64,000 nt of DNA. It comes from Nipponacmea schrenckii (lineage: Eukaryota; Mollusca; Gastropoda; Lottiidae). Below are positions 47,401 through 57,594 of this stretch, piece by piece; within the stretch, counting starts at the first letter, position 1; each line of letters opens with the position of its first letter. The notes below the pieces were generated by a model. It searched no databases and was not told the origin of the DNA. It saw only the letters and a program-made list of their open reading frames with translations. The stretch spans positions 40,535,106 to 40,599,105 of the forward strand of contig JAUJPP010000005.1 of NCBI GenBank assembly GCA_030562195.1, read 5' to 3'. The translations under genes were made by a program, and so were the position numbers.

Positions 47401-49278
47401 AGCTGTCCATACATATGCTTATAATGGTTGTTAAAAAGTTTGTTTTGAGTGTTAAAAAATTCAAAAGGCTATATCACGTGACCTTGTACCAAGTGGCCCC
47501 ATAGGGGTTGTTTGCCACGCTCAGTACTGTTCACAGTTCTAGTTTAATTTGTATTTCGAAGTTATAAAATGAGTTTCAAATTTTTTAATTTGTGTTTCCG
47601 AGTTATAAAATAATTTTCAAGTTTTTTAATTTGTATTTCGAAGTTATAAAATAATTTTCAAGTTTTTTAATTTGTATTTCGAAGTTATACAATAATTTTC
47701 AAGTTTTTTAATTTGTATTTCCGAGTTATAAAATAATTTTCAAGTTTTTTAATTTGTGTTTCCGAGTTATAAAATAATTTTCAAGTTTTTTAATTGTATT
47801 TCGAAGTTATAAAATAATTTTCAAGTTTTTTAATTTGTATTTCCGAGTTATAAAATAATTTTCAAGTTTTTTTAATTTGTGTTTCTCGAGTTATAAAATA
47901 ATTTTCAACTTTTTTAAGTTGTATTTTCGAGTTATAAATAATTTCAAGTTTTTTTCAAAATTATTTTGTTTTTTTTGTATTTCCTATTTAAAAGAATTCT
48001 GTTCTTTAATGATCCAGTATAATAATTTAAAGTTTAAATTGTGTTTCCATTTAGAGGGAATATTTCAAGTATATTTAACTTGTTTTCCAGTAATATAAAC
48101 ATAACAAGAATTTTTATTAATTTATTCTCAAGTAAACTTATTATTATCGATAAAACGATAATGTTTAGAATTTTGAATAAAACTTGAAAATGTGATTAAG
48201 CCTTTTATTTCAATATTCGTTAAGTTTAAATATTTTCCAGTATTTACAGGGTTGTTTACGATTATACAACATTCAAGTTTCAAATGATTTCCGAGATAAC
48301 GAATACTTTATCAGTTTAAATGATATTGATACTTAATTTTCAGAGTTTTTAATTCCGTATAAAAATTTTAAGTTCATTCTCACTTGTTCGATTTAAAATA
48401 TTTTCAAGTTTTTAATTTGTGTTTCCGAGTTATAAAATAATTTTCAAGTTTTTAATTTGTGTTTCCGAGTTATAAAATAATTTTCAAGTTTTTTAATTTG
48501 TGTTTCCGAGTTATAAGTTTCAAGTAAAATTATTTTTTATTCCTGTCTACTTAAACGAATACTGCTTCTTAGAATGAACTAAAAATTTAAAAGTTTAAAC
48601 TTGGCCAATTAGAGGGAATATTTATAAGTAGATATACCTGCTGTCATAAATAACATAACAGAATTCTTATATTAATCTTATAAATCCAAAAACTTAGTAA
48701 ATATCGATAAAACGATAATAGAATAAATTATTGAAAAAACTTGATAAATGGATTAAGCCTTTTTTTTCAAATATTACTTTGTTTTTTTTAGTTTTCCATA
48801 TTTTACAGGGATTCTGTTACTTTATGACACCAGTTAAGTTCACTGATGGAAACGAATACTTATATTGATATTGACCATTTTAGAGAACGTGAATGTTATG
48901 TTCATTCTCACTTTAATCGTTTTTGTTTTTTTTTTAGATATTATATAAACTAAAAAGATATATTTTACTCTAATTTTTCTCTTTGTAGGCTTTTCTTATC
49001 GGATGAAATGGTTTGGTTTGAGTTTTGGGATGACTGGAAACTGTGATGAAGCTAGTTTCATGTCGTCCGTTGAGTGTTATCATAATCCAGGTATAGACAG
49101 CAGTCGTTACGATATAACCAAATGTACATCAGGTACAAACCAAACAGAGATGAGAGCCCGGTTTATCTTTATCAGTTCAAATCGATATGGATATCTTAAT
49201 TTCGCAGAGCTCAAAATTCTGCTCGATTATTTTGAAAGTACAAACTGCAGCCCTGCTGACTATGAAGTACTGGTTTAA
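44420..49278 (+). CDS. Secreted F5/8C (fucolectin/discoidin-like) domain protein
   Basis: Three exons, both introns phase 1: 44420-44474, 45783-45980, 48989-49278; 180 residues. Exon 1 encodes a signal peptide (MLREIFIIYVLFLSCPVL). The mature part begins NDIEKNKTTAQSSTYVYQNY, followed by HRAIDGDLNT, SSEWWCLDL and IIQ/INRK-type strands, the usual order of an F5/8C or fucolectin (FTP) fold. Exon 3 continues FSYRMKWFGLSFGM and ends in RFIFISSNRYGYLNFAELKI. The SC-HT and DCC motifs of typical fucolectins are missing, so fucose binding is doubtful. Likely an extracellular sugar- or matrix-binding protein. Intron 1 is largely a 28-bp satellite, intron 2 a collection of MITEs. AATAAA near 49579 may be the polyadenylation signal. 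Confidence 0.88.
44730..45640. repeat. 28-bp satellite, ~32 copies, in lectin-like gene intron 1
   Basis: The unit is CTATGAGACTATTGAATAAC plus ACTGTCAG. Larger blocks of several units recur (for example the series near 45310-45400 and 45430-45545), showing block duplication. Confidence 0.95.
46232..46871. mobile_element. Foldback MITE with ~170-bp inverted arms
   Basis: The arm at 46232-46406 is repeated as reverse complement at 46701-46871 with roughly 90% identity by eye (shared words AAAATATAGACCTAACTTT, GTATTTTATTAGTTTCGTTT, ACCACTACAGTTAGGTCTAA). The ~300-base centre has no coding frame. It lies in intron 2 of the lectin-like gene and could form a long hairpin in the pre-mRNA. Confidence 0.8.
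47525..48930. repeat. Composite unit: 41-bp array plus inverted MITE, twice in tandem
   Basis: The first array of ~41-bp units (TTTAATTTGTATTTCGAAGT, TATAAAATAATTTTCAAG) spans 47525-47950 and is followed by a MITE-like segment to ~48370. A shorter array (48395-48530) and a second MITE-like segment (to ~48930) repeat the same order. The MITE part is the reverse orientation of 19842-20175 (GGATTCTGTTACTTTATGAC, TGTTATGTTCATTCTCA). Confidence 0.7.
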
Positions 49279-52200
49279 AGATGGTTTGCCTTATTGTCAT
49301 ATATATATATATATAATACTTATATCAATAGAAAGTAGAGGTGTTCTAGTGTTCAGATGGTCCCACAAGTCCTTAATTAACTCGTAATTAGGCTAATTAT
49401 GACCGGAATTCTCACGGTAGGGTACTAACATAGGTATGCTCGTCAAGTCTCAAATGTCGTTCAAATGTCGTTGATCTTTTTTTTAATCATCCAGTCTGTC
49501 AATTCGGTACATTCCTTAATATTTTCCACAACAACAATGGCATTTTGGTATTCCATTTATTATCTCTAGCAAAAGGCAATAAAAAGTTTAAATATCATTT
49601 TGTAAAAACATTATGAATTAATTTAAATAAGTTTTAACTCACTAATAATAAAATACAAAATCAATTTTTAGACGCCTTCATTCATATGACGTCATTTGGT
49701 CAAGTGAACAAACATGGAGTCTAAATTTAGCGTTTCAAAGCAGAATGGATTCAAATGGATTCCACAAGCATTTCTACGTCCACATAGGTCTTTTGAACTT
49801 GAGAATACATGGATTATTCATTAGAAACCCCAATTAATCAATTAGTAAGCTTACTTTGGCTCTAATTAATGAGGCAACCCAACTTTAAAAGACGTATCGT
49901 CTTTACTAAATATTCTGTAAACAAACTGACTGACCAATATTCTTTTTGCTTAACTTTTTCAAGTTCGCGATTTCGACAGTTTTGTTATGTATTATGACGA
50001 ATATCAATGAAATTGTAACAAGTTATTGAAAGTAATTATTGTTAAAGAAAATCAATTACTCACCCAAGTCACTTGTAAATTCTCTGGGTTTTTAAACATT
50101 TTATTACCGACAGGCCACCTCAGAAGATTTTACATTTGAAATATTTTTTGGGTAAAGGTCCGGGGGGAGGAAGGATTAGCTTTTTAAAAATACTACTGAG
50201 AGGGAGGGGGGTATCCCTTTAAAACAGAGACGTCTGTGATCATCCAAACATTGTTAAAATTAAACAGTAAAAATTATTTACATTTCGCCGAGGTCAGAAT
50301 CCTTCTCGATTATTTAATTAATTTATTCAATTTGTCATGCGAAATGTCAACAATTTGGATGATTTCAAACTTAACTTCAGTCTACACTTGATTAAATAGA
50401 AATTCTCTTATTTATTGAGATCGTAAATAGAGAGTTCGACTCGTTGTTCAATCAGGCGTAATTTAATTTGTTTCACTCCATATCCCTGCTATTATTAACT
50501 GTTTCAGTAATAAGAGACAATTTAGACTATGTTTCCGATTGGCTTTTCGTCGGTGGGCTATAAGGTCAAGTCGTGATGCTAAATTAATTTTATTACACAA
50601 CAAGATGGTATAAGTGAATGGTGATATTCTTCAGCGCGTACATTTAAAAAAAATAAATTATAATGATGCTATGTACAGTCCCCACAATAAAATAATACTA
50701 TCAGAGCTTTCATTTCTACCTCAAAAAATTATATATGACATCAAAAGCCCTAAATTCCAAACCATATTTACTTCATTCCTGTGGTTTGTGCTTGTAGTTA
50801 TATAGCTATAATGTAACTTATGTAATAACATTGTATCTTATTGTCCGATTTTTGAAAATATAACCAACATATACTAGTCACTGAAGGTGTATTTATGTTA
50901 TATCTATCAATTGATGTTCCTATTGCTAATCTAATAAACACATTTCTACAGCAATATTTGTTATGTGTTATATTTGTTGTTATTATGCTGTATTCAGGCC
51001 CGTTTCTAAAAGGGGGGGGGGGGCGCAGTGGGCTGGTGCCCTACCTAGAAATCTTTTCGCCCCCTTTTATATTGATAAAACCAGGATACTTCAAGAAGCG
51101 GATATCTAAAACGGTTCTTTTGATTTTTGCCATTAGGCTTTTTGTAACGTCTTAGTTTTATAGCTGGTGGGGTCTTAGTTTTATAGCTGGTGGGGTCTTA
51201 GTTTTATAGCTGGTGGGGTCTTAGTTTTATAGCTGGTGGGGTCTTAGTTTTATAGCTGGTGGGGTCTTAGTTTTTATAGCTGGTGGGGTTTTAGTTTTAA
51301 AGCTGATGGGGTCTTAGTTTTATAGCTGGTAGGGTCTTAGTTTTATAGGTCTTAGTTTTATAGCTGGTGGGGTCTTAGTTTTATAGCTGGTGGGGTCTTA
51401 GTTTTATAGCTGGTGGGGTCTTAGTTTTATAGCTGATGGGGTCTTATTTTATAGCTGATGGGGTCTTAGTTTTATACGTCTTAGTTTTATAGCTGGTGGG
51501 GTCTTAGTTTTATAGCTGGTTGGGTCTTAGTTTTATAGCTGGTGGGGTCTTAGTTTTATAGCTGGTGGGGTCTTATTTTTTATAGCTGGTGGGGTCTTAG
51601 TTTTTATAGCTGGTGGGGTCTTAGTTTTATAGCTGGTGGGGTCTTAGTTTTATAGCTGGTGGGGTCTTAGTTTTATAGCTGGTGGGGTCTTAGTTTTATA
51701 GCTGGTGGGGTCTTAGTTTTATAGCTGGTGGGGTCTTAGTTTTATAGATGGTGGGGTCTTAGTTTTATACTTTTTAGTTTTATAGCTGGTGGGGTCTTAG
51801 TTTTATAGCTGGTGGGGTCTTCGTTTTATACGTCTTAGTTTTATAGCGGGTGGGGTCTTAGTTTTATAGCTGGTGGGGTCTTAGTTTTATAGCTGGTGGG
51901 GTCTTAGTTTTATAGGTCTTAGTTTTATAGCTGGTGGGGTCTTAGTTTTATACGTCTTAATTTTATATCGGGTGGGGTCTTAGTTTTATAGGTCTTAGTT
52001 TTATAGCTGGTGGGGTCTTAGTTTTATAGGTCTTAGTTTTATAGCTGGTGGGGTCTTATTGTTTTATAGGTCTTAGTTTTATACAGGTATAAGGTTTCAG
52101 ATCTTTGTTTTATAGACACCCTTCCAAAATCCAAAATTGTGAACCTTTTATTCTCATGTGACCTTCAAATCTTTCTACATCATACATGAGAAACAATACA

Positions 52201-53074
52201 AATAAAGGGATATAACTCTATTATAATATATGGATTGACTGAATAGATATCATCAGTAAATTATAATACACAGAACTTGTTCTAAGAGTCATAGATGGCA
52301 CCTTAGTTTTGATTGAGTTTTGTATGACTTATTCATAATGCGTTTTTCGGTATACATATGATATATATGTGAAGTCCCCAATCGCCATATAAATATTTTG
52401 GATGCATATCAAAATGTTTATAAATGACAAAATGTTGTTAGATGTTCGCCTTAAATTTGGGAAATTTTTAGTTGAAACCTTTAAAATAGGTGAGGGATTT
52501 ATTCTTGTTAACAATATCATGCAATTTGAAGTATTTCAGCATCAGCTACACAGATACTGAATGAACAACACTGACGGTAACACTAGAATACACTTCGTGA
52601 TACTTTCTATGACGTCCGCACTAGGAAATTAAGAAAGAAATACACGAATATAAATTTTGTTTTTAAATTTTTTTTATTGAATTAAGCAACAAAGACGATA
52701 ACAATGACATTCCAGCATCTGAAATAAAATACACAAATATATCATCTTATAGTAGCAGTCGGATCATTGAATATATGATCTAGTAATCGATGGATTCTCT
52801 TGCTTTTGTATTCGGATGTTCAAATAAGGCATCTGTTAACAGAATTTCTAAGTAAATAACACAATTATTATGGATGGATACTTCAAGAATATTTATTATA
52901 TTCAACGTTTCAATGTGGTTCTCACACCGTCATCAGGAATATTATGAACCTATAAGTGTTCACGATGCACATTTATATGCAAGACATTAGTTACAGCAAG
53001 CCGAATATATTGATAGAAGTTGCTGTCTTTTCAGTTTTAGGGTAAGAAAATATGGCTGAAACCACCGACCTTAT
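49279..53074. other. Intergenic between lectin-like gene and secreted gene 2
   Basis: Apart from the satellite at 51150-52085, no gene is recognised. (TA)n microsatellite at ~49301-49314 and a G-tract at 51012-51022. GGGATATAACTCTATTA at 52207 is the common dispersed tail motif. TTTATT near 52672 may be the polyadenylation site of secreted gene 2. Confidence 0.5.
51150..52085. repeat. Satellite of 23- and 15-bp units, minus orientation
   Basis: The unit TTTATAGCTGGTGGGGTCTTAGT is the complement of the unit at 38414-39112. The right flank also matches that array's left flank in complement (GGGTGTCTATAAAACAAAGA). About 39 units. Confidence 0.95.
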
Positions 53075-54923
53075 TTAGACCTTGAGGTCCAATTCATAGA
53101 TAGTTCTATGTCTGCATTCAGCACCCAATAAGAGATCATGGTATTGTTTAAGGGCATCGAATCCAGTTTCTTTGTGTAAGTTGTTGGTGTCCTTGATAGC
53201 GGCGATGATTTGGTCCTAATGATAATTGAAAAATGATGTGAGCCGGTTTCATAAAAATTGAAATATATTTGCTGTTTATAAGACATATAGAAATAGGCGT
53301 AGGTTAAGAAGCACAAGATATGGATATTCAAAAAGCTTTCATGTTCAGCACTTCAACATTATAGGTAGTAAATTTTGAAAACGACGTGTACAAATAATAA
53401 ACGAAGCATTATTTCCGACATGGTTTTTGTCCTGGAATCACATGAGATATTTAGCTTGTTTTGGCTCAATCCGACACAATACTTACTTCAAGAGCATCTC
53501 TAGAGGACTTATCTTGGTATTTGTTGACAACATCTGAACTTCCTTTAAACAAATAACAGTTGTGGTCGTCTCGTACCACCATTACGTGCTGAAAAAGAAA
53601 GAAAGCAACAACTCTATTTTACAAGGATTACAACTTAGGTTCACATATGTGCCAAATCTCTTGGAATTGATCTTTCCTGGATTACCCATACCCATTTAGA
53701 GCTGGGTGGACTGGAATAATGACTTGAAATGTCTTATTGAGGGTTATCGGACTTACACACACCGATCGAGATTGGAACCCACAATCGCCATGTGCTTGAC
53801 GTAACCAAGCAAATGACGTCATGTAAAGAACCAACGCTCTAACCGATCGCAACACAACACATTTACAATTTTCAAAATACACTAATTACATTAATCGGAA
53901 TTTTTAATGACGTGTTTTTACTTGCCAATTAAAGTCGGAGTAAATTTTTATCTCTTTCAATGAAATTGTGACCTAATCGTATTAAAATTTCTCCAAATTG
54001 ACTATAGTAGGAAAAATCTCTCTATGAACCGAGTATGTGATTAGTTTGAACGTTCTAGGCTACTTCAAATTATTGAGTTTTCAGAAAAAAACAAAACCCC
54101 TAACCCTTGTTTGATACCTGGTATGTCTAGAATATGAGATGGCATTAAAATTGAGTTTTATTATACCCGGCGAGTGAAGAACACACAGAAGAAATGAAAT
54201 AAAGCAGTAGAGGTCTAGGCCTATATTTGTTGATTTACAAGGATTTTTAAATGCACAGCTTAATAGAAAAACGGAATTATATATTGCTGCAAGAGGGTAT
54301 GAATTGTCGCTGCAGGCGGGTCGAAGAAAATAAATTTATGTAAAGAGTTACATACATGTCTTGAGTGGTACTGGAAGTAGTAACCATTATGTCTGTCACT
54401 GGATCCTCCATTCCACCAGGGGAATAATAACTGGGCCTGCAACACAAATAAAGTCCTAGTTAAACGCGGTGGGAAAAATATTTTCAGTGTTTAAATAGTG
54501 CTTAATATATCAATGGTTGAGTAATATAGAACCTAAAACACCTAAACAACACGAGCACAATTACTGCATGCCAAAGTCAAATTTCTGAAGAGGTAGAAAT
54601 TAATGCGTTGTGAAACTCTATGAATAAAAATATTCACAAATATATTAATGTAACCATTATTAGAATTTAGAATTTTATACGAAATTGATAATCACTTACT
54701 GACAGTTTCTCTGTAAAATATAAAAAAATTGAAACAAACCCTACGCCCTATTTTCTTTTTTTATCCAAAAATCCCAATTGTAGATACTGGTCTGCAAATT
54801 TCAGATAACATACAGTCTAAAATGTACTGAACCCAGATTTAGCCTACTTAAGTAGAATAAAAGAAGAAAACATGAACTTACAGAAGCAACTACAAGTAAA
54901 GCACAAGCGATCAAAGCTCTCAT
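53075..54923 (-). CDS. Small secreted protein 2, BRICHOS-like pattern
   Basis: Four phase-0 exons: 54923-54882, 54436-54356, 53588-53487, 53215-53075; 121 residues, the same exon plan as the gene at 35386-38144. Signal peptide MRALIACALLVVAS; the mature part begins AQLLFPWWNGGSSDRHNGYY. Exon 3: HVMVVRDDHNCYLFKGSSDV; exon 4 ends LLLGAECRHRTIYELDLKV. Shared with the paralogue are AQ-L at the mature start, DRH-GH/Y, HVM--R, C-YL, ALE at the exon 3 end and ECRHRT-YEL. The LLG-x-x-C-x(4)-IYEL end is reminiscent of BRICHOS domains; this is an inference. A SINE sits just upstream of exon 3 in gene direction. Confidence 0.87.
53592..53850 (-). mobile_element. Complete tRNA-derived SINE in intron 2 of secreted gene 2
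   Basis: In minus orientation: A-box-like CGGTTAGAGCGTTGG (53845-53831), B-box-like GGGTTCCAATCTC (53780-53768), a body with GAAAGATCAATTCCAAGAG, then TAAAATAGAGTTGTTGC and a CTTT-rich tail. The tail runs directly into the TTTTTCAG acceptor of exon 3. Confidence 0.75.
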
Positions 54924-57594
54924 GACTATGAATTGACCAATCTGTAAGAAAAAGTGATAAGTTACAAGTCCAGTTTGTTTTTATACAGAATGTCCGTGGG
55001 AAACGACAGTTGTCAGAAATCATGAACTGGAGGTCAGAATTTAAGGTTCTACGTTCTACTTTTTCAGATTGGGATAATAAATATTGACAATACTATGGTG
55101 CGTGCATCAGGACATGCGTTAAAGAGTAGTTCGGGGTATTTTTTTAATTCAGAATTTATAACTCCGAGGTTAACTCTGTTCGTGTTTACATGAGGACTGC
55201 AAGGTTGTAATGTCAGTGAAGCCTTGGCAACCAATGACTTAGCCATATGTCGGTATCAACCTCTGAACCATTGTCGAATTAGAGCTCGACCCTTGTGTGA
55301 ACAACTGCTCCCGGGCCGACCTTATTGGACTCGTGAATTTTACTGTCGTGTCAGCAGCTTCGGTCGTCGGGACGTCGTATAAGTAAAGAGTGGTCTCAAA
55401 AAGGTTTAAAACTTCTTTAAAACCTCCTTCGTTTTGCAAATTGCAGAGCCAACTGGATTCTGTTTCACCCTTCAGTGATGTAGGTTGGGCGACTAAAGAG
55501 GTATAGCGTCTCGATGTTTGGGTAAGGCCAATGAACCGAGCTGCTGTGTGCCACAGGAAGAGTTGTCCCCTTTTATTTGCCCCATCGCACACTGCATTAC
55601 CATCTGTATCACCCCTTTTCAGTAGCAGAAATTGACTTAAAAATCTATTCATTCATTTCAGTTGCTACTTAGATGGCTTGAATGGGAGTATTACCAAGGA
55701 CCTAATGAAACAGGTTGCCTTGGAAGGGTGTCATACTGTTTTTTTTTTTGGGGGGGGGGGGGGTGAAATTGAAATGGTTTAGCCAGCCAATCCGGGTGTC
55801 ATATTTTGTCACGTCCTACTACGATGGGGAATACTTCCATTGAAAAATCGTGAAATATTTAATAGAGATAACAGAATGGAGACAATATTTACCAGATAAT
55901 GAAGTGCTATCTTGTATAACAGTTCAAATTCTGGGTCTTTTATTTCAAAAGTTTTTTTTTCAGCTCTGTGACCACTTTAGTTCTTATATCTTTGTGTGTG
56001 TTGTTTAAAGTGATACTGCGTCTTAGCATGAACATAACATTTTAGTTCTCAAGAATGGTCAATATGAGTATATATTTATCAGTGAACTTACCTGGTGTCA
56101 TAAGGTAACAGAATCCCTTTAAATCACGAACACTCCCAAAACTAAGTCATTTTTTAAAAGCACTTATTTATCAATTTATTAAACGTTTTTCAATAATCAA
56201 ATGCATCTTTAAGGATAATTATTTAGTTTTTTGAATATTTGTTCATTTTGTTCGTGTTATGGCAGCAGGTATATTTACTGATGAATAGAGCTACTATTGG
56301 CCAAGTTTAGAATTTTCAAATGTTTTGTTCATTCTACGACCGATCATCTCTTTAAAAGTCAATTCTCTTTTCCCTACATCAGAGGAACTAGTTTCATTTT
56401 TTGCTTTGCGTTTTCTGGTATTCTGGTTTTGGCCGATTTAGATGTTTATTTCAGTCACGTTTTACTGCGAATATTTCCATTGAAAACATCGTGAAATATT
56501 AAATAGAGATAAAAGATAAAGCGTACCACGAATTTCTAGATAATCAACTCGTGTAATCCCTATTGTATCTTGCGTGGGTAGAAGCATTTTGTCTTGTCCG
56601 CACTGTACGAGAATTTATCTTTGTGCTTTATCTTGGAAGTTAAATCAAAACTTTACAAGATCTTCTTGCGTATACATATTATTGTATAGTTTGAAGAACA
56701 ATTCATACCAAAATACCAGTACCGCTATATCTTAATTTCATTTTTGCAAATCCATAAGCACTGTAAATGTAGATGGTGAGGGGTTTAATCTTATTCTCGG
56801 CAAGTGGAAAACATCCATTTTCTCGACATCTGAACAAGGTGGCAGTTACTACAGTCTCTGTTTAATCTGATGCTTGGAGGTAGAAACAATAGAAAGAAAC
56901 TTAATATTTGATATATTTTATTTCAAAGAGAAATGTAAATGAATGAATTGAGTTTTACGCCCTACTCTTCTGTACCTTATTATAGCACATCAGAAGCCAA
57001 ATACTAGATTCTGGTTACATTATGGAAAGAGATGTATTTGGCATTCAATGGAAAGGGTACTTCAATCAAATGAGCAAGTCGAATATCACGTGATCAGCCA
57101 AGCCATTGAAATCTTTTGGATTGTTTCAGATCATGGACTGAAATCAACTAAATTATATAAATAAATACTTTATTACTATTATTATCACAGACGGACATTA
57201 CATTAGTTAAACTGTTCTGTTTTCAAAGGAGATGATCAGATTTGTTCGTATCATCGTTTCCTTTCCAATAATCCATTCCAGGATGGACCGTTCAGTACGA
57301 TAAAAAGAAATCATCCGAAACTTTCGCGTCGTTATAACGCCATAGAAATAACAGACCCGCACTAAATCGGAAACCATTAAATTACAACGTCAGACTTAAT
57401 CAGACGAATGATGTAAAGGCTCATGATATTATCTGGTATAGAAACGTAGTTCGGGAGAGGTCACGCCTTTACAATGTCTCCTAATTATTCTAATGTTGTG
57501 TTGCTGGAGTAGATTCAATTATATCCAACTTTATTTCTATGTGGTTGAATCATCATGACCAAGAAGCATGGTGCCGATGGTGGAACTAAGATGT
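54924..57594. other. Intergenic; MITE copy and an unassigned open stretch
   Basis: An open frame of 137 codons on the minus strand (55652-55239) has no recognised family and lacks splice or start support. Its start region resembles SINE body words (ATGGTAATGCAGTGTGCGAT), so it is probably repeat-derived. A G-tract lies at 55750-55763. A palindromic MITE lies at 56004-56335. A SINE-tail motif stands at ~56940-56985. Confidence 0.5.
56004..56335. mobile_element. Palindromic MITE, copy 3
   Basis: TTTAAAGTGATACTGCGTCT, AAGAATGGTCAATATGAGTA, TGGCAGCAGGTATATTTACT: the same order as 19842-20175, with the same internal hairpin around TCAATTTATTAAACG. Confidence 0.75.

Noticed and set aside
53592..53850. 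A functional tRNA gene
   Set aside because: A and B boxes are present but no acceptor stem or anticodon arm could be paired, and the unit continues into a body repeated elsewhere: a SINE head.
55239..55652. 137-codon minus-strand frame
   Set aside because: No recognised domain and no splice context; its 5' part shares words with SINE bodies. A real exon is not excluded, but there is no support for it.
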